Shown here one piece after another: positions 15,265 to 22,822 of a DNA stretch of 23,604 nucleotides. The notes under the pieces are model-generated. The model saw nothing but the letters and a program-made list of their open reading frames with translations, made no database searches and was not told the DNA's origin. Each line of letters begins with the position of its first letter. Position 1 is the first letter of the stretch. Position numbers and translations under genes: made by a program. The stretch is from DASQVO01 sp035640715 (GTDB taxonomy: Bacteria > Actinomycetota > Actinomycetes > Streptosporangiales > Streptosporangiaceae), in the NCBI GenBank assembly GCA_035640715.1, contig DASQVO010000071.1:1-23604 (forward strand), read 5' to 3'.

Positions 15265-16397
15265 CTTCCCCCCTCTGCCGCTGCCAGGCTCGATCGCTGT
15301 GCCTGCTCGCGAAGCCGGACTCGCCGGCGGAGCTGGTCGAGCATGAGCGCCCCCAGCAGGACAACGCCTTGAGCCAGGCCCAGGTAGTAGGTGGACACGT
15401 GCAGAACGATCAGGCCGGACGAGATGCTGTCGTAGAAGACGATCCCCAGGAATGCTCCGGACACGGAGACCTGGCCGCCGGAGAGCGCCGCCCCGCCGAG
15501 GACGGGCCCGATGAATGAGGTCAAGAGCCAGGTGCTGCCGATCGATGGGATCGCCGATGCGTCCAGGGACATGGTCATCAGGCCGGCCACAGCGGCCAGC
15601 ACTCCGGAAAGGACGTAGCCGAAGATGACGATGCGTGAAACCTGGATGCCGGACAGCCTGGCGGCACGCTCGTTTTCGCCGACCGACAGCATCTTCCATC
15701 CGGCCGGCGTGAGCTTGTAGATGACGGCCAAAACCACTCCGGCGGCAGCGGCGACCACCAGGAGGATGGAGAGTTGCGGCACCACGATCGCGGCGGTGGC
15801 AAAGTTGCCGACCGAGGACGGCAGGGTCGTGATCTCCGTGCCGTGGGTGACCGCCAGCATCACCCCGGCGTAGATGCTCATGAAGGCCAGGGTGACGATG
15901 AAGCTCGACAGCCGGCTGTGCACCTCGATCCAGCCCATCAGCCAGCCGACCGCGGCCCCTGCCAGCAGACCTGCCAGGAGCGCCGCCACCGCCGGCACGC
16001 CGTCGTGCGCCATGAGCGTCCCGGACAGCATGACCACCCCGGCTCCGATCGAGGTGACGGCGAGGTTCATCCTGGCCATGGCCAGCATCACGAGCTGTGA
16101 GAAGCCCACGACGGCATCCACCGCGACCTGCTGCGAGAGGCTGAACAGGTTGAAGCTGCCGAGATAACCGGTCCCAAGCAGGCTGAAGACGGCGCTTGAG
16201 GCGGCGATGAGCAGGATGAGACCAGTCGTGTTGGATGAGAATAGGCGGGCCAGCCGGTGAGCCCGGGACTGACCGCCCGGCGGGGGAGGCGGTGCAGCGG
16301 CTGGCGTGCTGGCCGCCAGCCCGGACGCACTGTTCCCGGAGCCGGGCGCAGACGTGATGCTCACCGGGCGCCCGGCTGGCTGTGCACCTTCATTCAT
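15261..16397 (-). CDS. Sugar ABC transporter permease A (BPD_transp_2, ribose type)
   Basis: A 378-aa membrane protein of the same RbsC-like family as its neighbour. It has a 48-residue Pro/Ala/Ser-rich N-terminal tail that is probably cytoplasmic and unusual for the family. The core starts at TTGLILLIAASSAVFSLLG. VDAVVGFSQLVMLAMARMNL, SSFIVTLAFMSIYAGVMLAV and the coupling-loop segment AGWKMLSVGENERAARLSGI are typical. ATG 16397 follows GAGGGG about 10 nt upstream. It lies 37 bp downstream of the binding-protein gene and overlaps permease B by 4 nt. The pairing of two unlike permeases with one ATPase indicates a heteromeric channel. Confidence 0.94.
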   Translation of the reverse strand: MNEGAQPAGRPVSITSAPGSGNSASGLAASTPAAAPPPPPGGQSRAHRLARLFSSNTTGLILLIAASSAVFSLLGTGYLGSFNLFSLSQQVAVDAVVGFSQLVMLAMARMNLAVTSIGAGVVMLSGTLMAHDGVPAVAALLAGLLAGAAVGWLMGWIEVHSRLSSFIVTLAFMSIYAGVMLAVTHGTEITTLPSSVGNFATAAIVVPQLSILLVVAAAAGVVLAVIYKLTPAGWKMLSVGENERAARLSGIQVSRIVIFGYVLSGVLAAVAGLMTMSLDASAIPSIGSTWLLTSFIGPVLGGAALSGGQVSVSGAFLGIVFYDSISSGLIVLHVSTYYLGLAQGVVLLGALMLDQLRRRVRLREQAQRSSLAAAEGGR

Positions 16398-16434
16398 CCT
16401 TTTCTGCCCCTCGCGGTCTCGTTGCCTTGCGCAC

Positions 16435-17532
16435 CTATGCCTTCGGGCAGTTGAGATACTTCGGGAGCGACGCCAATACGGCCTGGGTCATCTGCGGCAG
16501 GTTCTCAACCCCGCTCGCGTACTGGGACACGTTCTTGCTGTCCACGAGCGTCGAGCCGATGTTGATGAGCCGGTCCGTCGAGCCCGTGTGGATGAACGGC
16601 CCGTTCGGGTTGACCGTGCAACCGTCCGTCACCAGCTTCTTGAGGATTTCGGCACCCGCATAGACGGTCCCGTAGGAGTTCTGGAACACCGACCCGTACA
16701 TGTAGCCGCTCTTGATGGCGGAGATCACCGCCGGGTTGTTGTCGATGCCGATGATCTTGATGTGCCGGTACTGGGGATGCGCGATGACGGCGTCGGCCAG
16801 AGCGACCGAGGGACTGTAGTTCGTCGACACGATGCCCTGGAGCGCGCTGCCCTTGGACGCGAGCAGGCTTTGCACCGCGGGTGGCGCGGCGGTCGGGGAA
16901 TCGACGTTGCCAACGACCTGGACCAGGTGCACTTTCCCGTTCGTCTGGGCAACGGCCTTCTGGACGTTCTGCTCGCGAAGCACCGTGTTCGGATCGGAGA
17001 GTGGCCCGGTCAGGAAGGCAATGTTCCCTTTACCGCCGATGGCCTGGATGAGCTGCTGGGTGGCATAGTACGCCTCGGCTCCGGTGTCGGTGGCCAGGCA
17101 CAGGGCCGAAGGGCTCGGCGTCTGCACACAGGCGCCGACGACTATGCTCTGCACGCCACGACTGGCAAGCTCCTTGAGTTCCGCGTTGGGCCCGCTGACG
17201 CCGTCGGGGTAGACCATCACTGCGTTCGCGCCGTTGGAGACGAGGCTGTTGATGGTCGAGTTCTCGACAGTCAGGTCGAAGGCCGGCGTCGGCGCGACCT
17301 CATAGGTCCCGCTACTTATCCCGAACTTCTTCACCGCCGCTGTCAAAGCTGGTCCCCAGGGGGTGAAGTAGGCGTTGGGGCCGCCGGCGACGGCAGCGAT
17401 CTTCGTGGGCCCGTGTGAGCTATGGCCGCTTGAGGAGGCGCTGCTCGTCGTGCATCCGGCGAGTAGGACGACGCCGGCTCCGGCCAGGGCAGCAGTCCGG
17501 TACAGCGTTGTGCGCAACTGCTGACATTTCAT
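16435..17532 (-). CDS. Sugar-binding lipoprotein of the CUT2 importer (Peripla_BP_4)
   Basis: A 365-aa exported lipoprotein. The signal peptide has a basic start (MKCQQLRTTLYR), a hydrophobic core AALAGAGVVLLAG and a lipobox LLAGC with lipidated C27, followed by a Ser-rich linker. The body is the two-lobed periplasmic-binding fold of the ribose/galactose group. Typical lines include INSLVSNGANAVMVYPDG, KGNIAFLTGPLSDPN, HIKIIGIDNNPAVISAIKSG and the hinge-side GSVFQNSYGTVYAGAEIL. ATG 17532 follows CAGGAG. It should deliver the product of extracellular polysaccharide cleavage to the two permeases. The ligand is unknown; an acid sugar is plausible from the neighbouring enolase-superfamily gene. 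Confidence 0.95.
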   Translation of the reverse strand: MKCQQLRTTLYRTAALAGAGVVLLAGCTTSSASSSGHSSHGPTKIAAVAGGPNAYFTPWGPALTAAVKKFGISSGTYEVAPTPAFDLTVENSTINSLVSNGANAVMVYPDGVSGPNAELKELASRGVQSIVVGACVQTPSPSALCLATDTGAEAYYATQQLIQAIGGKGNIAFLTGPLSDPNTVLREQNVQKAVAQTNGKVHLVQVVGNVDSPTAAPPAVQSLLASKGSALQGIVSTNYSPSVALADAVIAHPQYRHIKIIGIDNNPAVISAIKSGYMYGSVFQNSYGTVYAGAEILKKLVTDGCTVNPNGPFIHTGSTDRLINIGSTLVDSKNVSQYASGVENLPQMTQAVLASLPKYLNCPKA

Positions 17533-17552
17533 GGTTCGACTCCTGTCTACCT

Positions 17553-17594
17553 AGGATCAGGCGACGCGATGAAAGGATCAGGCAACGCGATAAT
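17553..17594. repeat. Two-copy 21-bp tandem repeat spanning a stop codon
   Basis: AGGATCAGGCGACGCGAT (17553-17570) and AGGATCAGGCAACGCGAT (17574-17591) are 21 bp apart with one mismatch. On the minus strand each reads R-V-A-stop, so the last codons and the TGA of the enolase-superfamily gene are duplicated in frame. Confidence 0.88.
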
Positions 17595-18669
17595 TGGCGA
17601 TCGCGTCAGCGTCCCAGGCGATGCCCAGACCTGGCTCGCTGGGAGGCACGGCTTCCCCCTTCTCGCAGGACAGCTCCGCGGTCGTGACCGCGCGCAGCTG
17701 GGGGATGAACTCCACGCACCGGCCATTGGGGATCGCCGCGGTGAGGCTGACGTGCAGCTCCATGAGGAAGTGCGGCGCGACCTGGACGTTGCACGCCTCG
17801 GCGAGGTGTGCCACCTTCAGCCACGGGGTGATCCCGCCTATGCGAGCGGCATCCACCTGGACGATGCCGGCTGCCCCTCGTTCCAGGTACTCACGGAACT
17901 GAGCGAGCGAGTAGAGGCTCTCTCCCACCGCGATCGGTACCGAGGTGGACTCGGCCAGGCGGGCATGGCCCTCGATGTCGTCGGCCGGAAGTGGCTCCTC
18001 AAACCAGCAGAGGTCGTAGGGCTCGAGGAGCCGTGCCCGGCGGCGGGCCTCCGCCAGCGTGAAGGCCTGGTTGGCGTCGACCATCAGGTCAAGTTCTGGC
18101 CCGAGCGCGTCCCGGACGGCGGCCACGCGCTCGACGTCCTCGTGTGCCGACGGCTTGCCGATCTTGATCTTCGCCCCCGACCAGCCGGCCTCCCTGACCC
18201 GCTTGGCGTTGGCCACGATCTCGTCGGTGCTGAGATGCAGCCAGCCTCCCTCGGTGTCGTAAAGCGGGACGGCCGGCTTGGCTCCTCCGGCCGCCAGCCA
18301 CAGTGGCTGGCCGGTGGCGTTACACCAGAGGTCCCAGACAGCGGTGTCGACCGCGGCGAGCGCGAGGGACGTCACTGCTCCGACAGCAGTGGCGCGGGTG
18401 GCAGCCAGGAGCCGGGCCCAGATCGCTTCCCTCCCGCCGCTGTCGCTCCCGGCCAGGCCGGGCAGGAGATCGTGCCGGAGAAGCTCAAGGACGGAGCGGC
18501 CTCCTGTCCCGATCGTGTAGGTGTAGCCGGTCCCGACGTTGCCATCGCCCGTCTCAAGCTGGACGAAGATGGTCTCCTGCTTCAGGAACGACTGCGTCGC
18601 GTCGGTCCGCGGGCGCTCCACAGGCAAGTCGCAGAGAAATGCCTCGGCCCGGACGATGCGTTGCTGCAC
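17578..18669 (-). CDS. Mandelate racemase-subgroup enolase-superfamily enzyme (probable acid-sugar dehydratase)
   Basis: A 363-aa cytoplasmic metalloenzyme of the MR/MLE group. Candidate catalytic residues are K167 and K169 (KIKIG), metal ligands D198 (VDANQ), E224 (FEEP) and E250 (GES), the D273 and H300 pair (VDAARIGG, APHF), and E320 (VEF). Each lies exactly three positions after the corresponding residue of Pseudomonas mandelate racemase (164, 166, 195, 221, 247, 270, 297, 317). This makes the MR subgroup assignment strong. Most sugar-linked members dehydrate aldonic or aldaric acids. GTG 18669 follows GGAGAGGAG. It is the first gene of the transport operon, 45 bp ahead of the binding protein, so it probably acts on the imported sugar acid. 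The exact substrate is not predictable. Confidence 0.94.
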   Translation of the reverse strand: MQQRIVRAEAFLCDLPVERPRTDATQSFLKQETIFVQLETGDGNVGTGYTYTIGTGGRSVLELLRHDLLPGLAGSDSGGREAIWARLLAATRATAVGAVTSLALAAVDTAVWDLWCNATGQPLWLAAGGAKPAVPLYDTEGGWLHLSTDEIVANAKRVREAGWSGAKIKIGKPSAHEDVERVAAVRDALGPELDLMVDANQAFTLAEARRRARLLEPYDLCWFEEPLPADDIEGHARLAESTSVPIAVGESLYSLAQFREYLERGAAGIVQVDAARIGGITPWLKVAHLAEACNVQVAPHFLMELHVSLTAAIPNGRCVEFIPQLRAVTTAELSCEKGEAVPPSEPGLGIAWDADAIANYRVA

Positions 18670-18718
18670 GGTTCTCCTCTCCAGGCACACCGCGGATGCG
18701 GGACACTGCCGATCCAGA

Positions 18719-18750
18719 GATCATATAGGATACGTTTGTTCGCACGTCAA
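18719..18750 (-). promoter_or_regulatory. Sigma-70-like promoter and probable operator of the transport operon
   Basis: On the minus strand TTGACG (18750-18745) is followed after 17 bp by TATATG (18727-18722), about 53 bp before the GTG start. The -10 lies in TATATGATC (18727-18719), a 9-mer that recurs in the palindrome upstream of the beta-helix gene, so the same regulator may cover the -10. The rest of the 328-bp gap 18670-18997 shows no credible gene. Confidence 0.6.
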
Positions 18751-18997
18751 TGAGTGAAGATCACATGAAAGACCGCCGCCGGGCCGGATTGTGGCTGGAG
18801 AGGCAGCAGGTGTGTTCGCATGACGAAGCGACTGCGGGCACGCGGCGATACCGGCGCTCCCTGCCGGTCAGGATGCACCCGATCTCGGGTAGGAGATGGG
18901 GGCCACGTCTGCTGGGGCGGCGAGGAGGCCGGGGTGACCACATGACACGACGGCAAGCTGCCGGACGAGCTCGGGAGCAAGCGGCCGGGCCGGCTCG

Positions 18998-19231
18998 ATG
19001 AACCCCGTCGACCAGCTTGATGAGGGCGTGCGCCGTCAGGTGCTCAGTGACGGCGTCTACGTGAAGCTCAAGGCGCAGCTAATGGAGCACATAGTCGAGC
19101 CGGGCGCGCGCCTGGGCATCGACGCCTTGGCGAGGAGGTTCCAGGTCTTGCAGACTCTCGTGCGGGAGGCGCTGGCCCGCCTGGAGTCTGAGTCCTCATG
19201 TCTCGGTTCGGTTACGGTGCTTGACGTTTAA
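18998..19231 (+). pseudogene. Truncated GntR-family regulator (HTH only, effector domain missing)
   Basis: A 77-aa ORF. Residues 14-66 are a GntR/FadR-type winged HTH: DGVYVKLKAQLMEHIVEPGA, LGIDALARRFQV, then VREALARLESE. GntR-FCD proteins are normally about 210-240 aa, and the whole ligand-binding half is absent. The frame ends 12 residues after the HTH in unrelated sequence (SSCLGSVTVLDV). The conserved recognition segment VSQTPVREAL reads VLQTLVREAL here, with Ser and Pro both replaced by Leu. Together these indicate a decayed gene, though a shortened DNA-binding peptide could still be made. It lies between the two transcription units it would be expected to control. Confidence 0.7.
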
Positions 19232-19266
19232 GAATGAGCAGGATCATATATGATCTATGATCCTGC
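19221..19266 (+). promoter_or_regulatory. Promoter-like TTGACG and long perfect inverted repeat (operator) before the beta-helix gene
   Basis: TTGACG at 19221-19226 precedes GCAGGATCATA (19238-19248), a 7-nt centre and TATGATCCTGC (19256-19266), an 11-bp perfect inverted repeat. Nested in it is the 14-bp palindrome GATCATATATGATC (19242-19255). TATATGATC (19247-19255) is identical to the -10 region motif of the transport operon. An ATG at 19257 lies within the right arm. Confidence 0.7.
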
Positions 19267-19316
19267 ATCCACGCAGACGTGCATCCGGGAGCCAAGGCGC
19301 GGTTGATCGGAGGCCA

Positions 19317-22133
19317 GTGAAAGGCCACCGAGGAGCAGCCGATCCGGTGAGACGGGCGCGCTGGCGCAGCACGCTGGTCCTCCTTGCGGCAGCAGCATTG
19401 GCTTGTGCGGCCAGTATCCGGCCCGTCACCGCCAGCGCCGCAGACGCCCCGGTACATCTGTACGCGGCCCCGGCTGGTACCGGCTCCAGCTGTACCGTCA
19501 GCCAGCCCTGCTCGCTCAGAGCAGCGCAGACCGAAGTCCGCGCGCTGACGGCCAGGATGACCGCAGATATCACCGTCTACCTGCGAGGCGGTATCTACCG
19601 GCTCGCACGGCCGCTGACTTTTACCGCTGCAGATTCCGGACGCAACGGGTACCGCGTCACCTACACCGCGTACCCGGGAGAGACGCCGACGCTCAGCGGG
19701 GGCCAGACCGTGACTGGCTGGACTCTTAGTGACGCGTCCAAGGACATCTGGTCCGCCCGCGTGGCACCGGGCGTGCGGACCAGGCAGCTATACATCAACG
19801 GTGTCCGCACCCCGAGGGCCAGCGGGCCGTCCCCGGTCACCTTGACGCAAACGCCGGCCGGTTATACGGCCAGCGCCCCAACCCTTGCCGGATGGCGCAA
19901 CCCGGGCGACATCGAGTTCGTCTTCACCGGCGGGAACGGGGCGTGGACCGAGCCCCGGTGCGACGTGGCCGGTATCTCCGGCACCACGATCACCATGCGC
20001 CAGCCCTGCTGGAGCAACCTGCACCTGCCATCCTCGCCGCAGGCCCCCGACGGCGACAACCCCTCGGGAGGCTTCCCGGGCCTGAGCTCGACCGCGGCGC
20101 CGTCCTACCTCGAGAACGCCTACGAACTGCTGACCCCCGGTCACTGGTACCTGGACCAGTCGCACAGCACCATCTACTACATGCCCACCGCCGGGCAGAA
20201 CGTCCCGCGCCTGAATTTCGTCATCCCGGTGCTGCAGAGCCTCATTCAAGGTCATGGGACGCTGGATTCACCCGTCCACGACCTGGCATTTTCCGGCATC
20301 ACCTTTGCGTACACGACCTGGCTGCAGCCCAGCGGTGACAACGGGCTCGCCGAGATGCAGGCGAACATGACCCTCACCGGCACAGGAGCAGCGACCAGCC
20401 AGGGCCTATGCGGCTACATCTCGCCCTCGGGGACGTGCCCCTTCGCCGCCTGGACCAAGCCGCCCGCCGCGGTTGACTTCAGCGCCGCGCACCATGTCGC
20501 GTTCACCGGAGATACGTTCATCCACCTCGGCTCGGCCGGCCTCGACCTGCAGGATGGGAGCCAGAGCAACCTCGTTCAAGGCAACGAGTTCACTGATATT
20601 TCCAGCAACGGAATCCAGCTGGGAAATACCACCGATCCGCAGCCGCCCGGCGGGGACATGCGGGAGATCAACAGCGGAAACGTCATCACCGATAACTACA
20701 TCCACGACATCGGCGCCGAGTATCACGGTGCGGCCGGTATCTGGGCTGGCTACACGCAGCACACGCAGATCACCCACAACCAGCTGGATGACCTTCCCTA
20801 CTCCGGAATCTCCTTCGGCTGGGGCGGCTGGCATACCAACTCACAGACTCCGGACGCCAACCCGAACATCAATGGTGACAATCTGATAGCCGATAATCTC
20901 GTGTTCCATCACATGCAGTATTTGCGTGACGGTGGCGCCGTCTACACCAATGGCTCGCAAGGCCAGAGCTTCGCGCACGGCCTGACGATCAGCGGCAACG
21001 TCGCATACGACGACAATACTAACAACGAGTACTATACGGACGAGGGCAGCCGGTACGTCAGCATCGACGGCAACGTTGCCTATCAGGACGCGGGCTACTT
21101 CAATGGCGGCTGCTCGACTACCGGGCACATCAGCGTCACCGGCAACTACTATGCGACGAGCCTCAATGGCTTCGTATGCTCGCCGCCAGCGGTAGACATC
21201 CAGTCCAGCGGCAATACCCAGATTCCCGCCAGACCCGGCCCTGGTGACGTGCCCGCCCAGATTCTGTCTGCGGCCGGCCTGGAACCGGCCTACCGGCACC
21301 TTGTCACCAGCGCTCCGCCAGCGGTGACGATGATGAGCCCGGCATCTGGTCCCACCACCGGCGGGACGCAGGTACTCGTCAGCGGCAGCGGGTTCACCCC
21401 GGGTGCCCGCGTCTTCTTCGGCGACCAGCCGGCCGCCGCCGTCACCGTGCTCTCGGCCAACTTCCTTGCAGCAACCTCCCCGGCCGGCAGCGGGACCGAG
21501 GACGTCACCGTGATGACTGCGGCAGGGGTCAGCTCCCAAGGCAGCGCCGACCAGTTCGTCTACGAGACGCCCTACCCCTCACTCGGCGCGGCGTACGACA
21601 ACGTGGGGATCACCGCGGACAATGACACCAACGCCGGCAACATCGACGGATTCGGGTCCAGCTTCTCCGCCAGCGCCCTGGCCGCGCTGGGCGTATCACC
21701 CGGCTCGCAGATCCACTTCGGCGGCCTGACGTTCACCTGGCCCAATGTGCCGGCGGGCCAGCCTGACAACGTGCTGGCCAACGGGCAGATCATCGACCTA
21801 TCAGGGTCGGGCAGCACACTCGGGCTGCTGCTGACGAGCGTCTATCCGACGCTGAGCACCGGAACCGTCGTCTACACCGACGGCAGCTCCCAGCGATTCA
21901 CCGTGAACCTGCCGAACTGGGATGCCCCACGATCGGGCGACTCCGTCGTGCTCACCACCGCGTACCGCAACCGGCCGGGCAACACTCAAGACACCGATAA
22001 GGTCAGCGTCTTCTACGTCGGCATACCGCTCGCGGCGGGCAAGACCGTCAAGCAACTGATCCTGCCCGCGGTGGGTGACACCGTAGGCGTCGGCGTGCCG
22101 TCGCTGCACGTGTGGTCGGCGGCGATTGGCTGA
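19317..22133 (+). CDS. Secreted right-handed parallel beta-helix protein (glycosidase or lyase-like) with IPT/TIG and C-terminal beta-domain
   Basis: About 938 aa, exported. A signal peptide with RRARWR, hydrophobic STLVLLAAAALACA and a likely cut after TASA is followed by VHLYAAPAGTGSSC and ITVYLRGGIYRL, the usual entry into parallel beta-helix enzymes. Helix coils run to about residue 650. Glycosidase-like segments include LAFSGITFAYTTW, NYIHDIGAEYHGAAGIW, YSGISFGWGGW and DGGAVYTNG, which recall GH141/GH120-type proteins. An IPT/TIG domain (about 664-745) and a C-terminal beta-domain (about 752-938), often seen at the end of actinobacterial glycosidases, follow. GTG 19317 (GGAGG close upstream) and GTG 19347 both fit the signal peptide; ATG 19257 lies inside the operator palindrome and lacks a ribosome-binding site. 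Role inferred: releasing the sugar taken up by the adjacent importer. Specific activity unknown. Confidence 0.88.
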   Translation: MKGHRGAADPVRRARWRSTLVLLAAAALACAASIRPVTASAADAPVHLYAAPAGTGSSCTVSQPCSLRAAQTEVRALTARMTADITVYLRGGIYRLARPLTFTAADSGRNGYRVTYTAYPGETPTLSGGQTVTGWTLSDASKDIWSARVAPGVRTRQLYINGVRTPRASGPSPVTLTQTPAGYTASAPTLAGWRNPGDIEFVFTGGNGAWTEPRCDVAGISGTTITMRQPCWSNLHLPSSPQAPDGDNPSGGFPGLSSTAAPSYLENAYELLTPGHWYLDQSHSTIYYMPTAGQNVPRLNFVIPVLQSLIQGHGTLDSPVHDLAFSGITFAYTTWLQPSGDNGLAEMQANMTLTGTGAATSQGLCGYISPSGTCPFAAWTKPPAAVDFSAAHHVAFTGDTFIHLGSAGLDLQDGSQSNLVQGNEFTDISSNGIQLGNTTDPQPPGGDMREINSGNVITDNYIHDIGAEYHGAAGIWAGYTQHTQITHNQLDDLPYSGISFGWGGWHTNSQTPDANPNINGDNLIADNLVFHHMQYLRDGGAVYTNGSQGQSFAHGLTISGNVAYDDNTNNEYYTDEGSRYVSIDGNVAYQDAGYFNGGCSTTGHISVTGNYYATSLNGFVCSPPAVDIQSSGNTQIPARPGPGDVPAQILSAAGLEPAYRHLVTSAPPAVTMMSPASGPTTGGTQVLVSGSGFTPGARVFFGDQPAAAVTVLSANFLAATSPAGSGTEDVTVMTAAGVSSQGSADQFVYETPYPSLGAAYDNVGITADNDTNAGNIDGFGSSFSASALAALGVSPGSQIHFGGLTFTWPNVPAGQPDNVLANGQIIDLSGSGSTLGLLLTSVYPTLSTGTVVYTDGSSQRFTVNLPNWDAPRSGDSVVLTTAYRNRPGNTQDTDKVSVFYVGIPLAAGKTVKQLILPAVGDTVGVGVPSLHVWSAAIG

Positions 22134-22143
22134 CCGCAGTAAG

Positions 22144-22189
22144 CCGGGCAGGGCTGGTTCGCCCGGATGAGCTAACCAGCCCTGCCCGG
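22144..22189. terminator. Strong hairpin terminator after the beta-helix gene
   Basis: CCGGGCAGGGCTGGTT (22144-22159) and AACCAGCCCTGCCCGG (22174-22189) form a perfect 16-bp stem with a 14-nt loop, starting 11 nt past the stop codon. No T-run follows. Confidence 0.85.
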
Positions 22190-22244
22190 ACGCGCGGTCA
22201 TGCCCCGGCCGACCAGCACGTGAGCTGGTGCGGACCGGACAGTC

Positions 22245-22334
22245 ACTTTGATCTCCTCGTCGCTGGAGTAGCCCGAGCACGTTGACGAGTTCAATCAGCA
22301 GACGCTGGCATTCCTGGAACGCCATTCCGGATGA
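22245..22334 (+). pseudogene. C-terminal remnant of an alpha/beta-hydrolase
   Basis: One frame reads TLISSSLE-stop-PEHVDEFNQQTLAFLERHSG-stop. PEHVDEFN-x3-L-FL is the characteristic last helix of alpha/beta-hydrolases, where it follows a GHL/M-x-x-x-E-xP segment carrying the catalytic His. Here the matching stretch has Thr in place of that His and an internal TAG (22269-22271). Nothing upstream resembles the rest of the fold, so only the tail remains. The rest of the gap 22190-22412 holds nothing recognisable. Confidence 0.6.
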
Positions 22335-22412
22335 AGTCAGGACCAGCGCCGCTGTACGGCGGCGTAGTCGTCCCCCGCGAGATAGTTGTCCAGAAGCGCC
22401 GCGTGTCTGCCT

Positions 22413-22802
22413 TCACTGGCGCTTAAGGTATTGGTCCGCGAGGCTCGCCGGAGCACATACCAGCCAGCCGTCGGTAATCGCTTCTCGCAGCGCCTCCCCA
22501 CAGACTCCCCGCAACTGAATGAGGATGGCAGAAAACCCGTCGAAATGCGGAATCGTAAAGAAAGCTTCTGGATGCGCGGCGAGCACAGCCTCCTTCTCGC
22601 CGAGATCCTCCACGCGAACAGCCAGGATAGGTCCATCTGGCGGGGCCTCGTCGCCGAAGCGCTTGAGATCCGCCTTGCTGAACGGCCGTTCCCACGCGAA
22701 TGCCTTACCAGCGACGTACCACGTCCGGTTGCCGCGACGTTCTGCTTCTGTAACCTCGGGCAACCGCAAGGCCATCACAGCCACATCATCGATCGTCGCC
22801 AC
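22413..22802 (-). CDS. MmcQ/YjbR-family protein
   Basis: A 129-aa cytoplasmic protein at the family's usual length. Characteristic segments are DVAVMALRLPEVTEAERRGNRTWYVAGKAFAWERP, PPDGPILAVRVEDLGEKEAVLA, FFTIPHFDGFSAILIQL and DGWLVCAPASLADQYL. The MmcQ/YjbR fold is a double-wing-like domain sometimes called DNA-binding. Its actual role is unsettled. GTG 22802 starts the similarity and has no ribosome-binding site; it lies 20 bp after the FAD oxidoreductase stop, so read-through coupling or leaderless translation is possible. No functional link with the oxidoreductase is evident. Confidence 0.9.
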   Translation of the reverse strand: MATIDDVAVMALRLPEVTEAERRGNRTWYVAGKAFAWERPFSKADLKRFGDEAPPDGPILAVRVEDLGEKEAVLAAHPEAFFTIPHFDGFSAILIQLRGVCGEALREAITDGWLVCAPASLADQYLKRQ

Positions 22803-22822
22803 GCAGATACCGTACCGTCAGG

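Noticed and set aside
17569..18753. A 394-codon plus-strand frame
   Set aside because: It is antisense to the enolase-superfamily gene, whose eight active-site positions match mandelate racemase at a constant offset.
18750..19001. Small plus-strand ORF of 83 codons before the GntR fragment
   Set aside because: No ribosome-binding site, Arg-rich low-complexity translation, and it covers the promoter of the transport operon.
22337..22400. Minus-strand peptide LLDNYLAGDDYAAVQRRWS
   Set aside because: It looks coding-like, but it is the tail of a frame that is otherwise a shadow of the MmcQ/YjbR gene, and I cannot tie it to any family.
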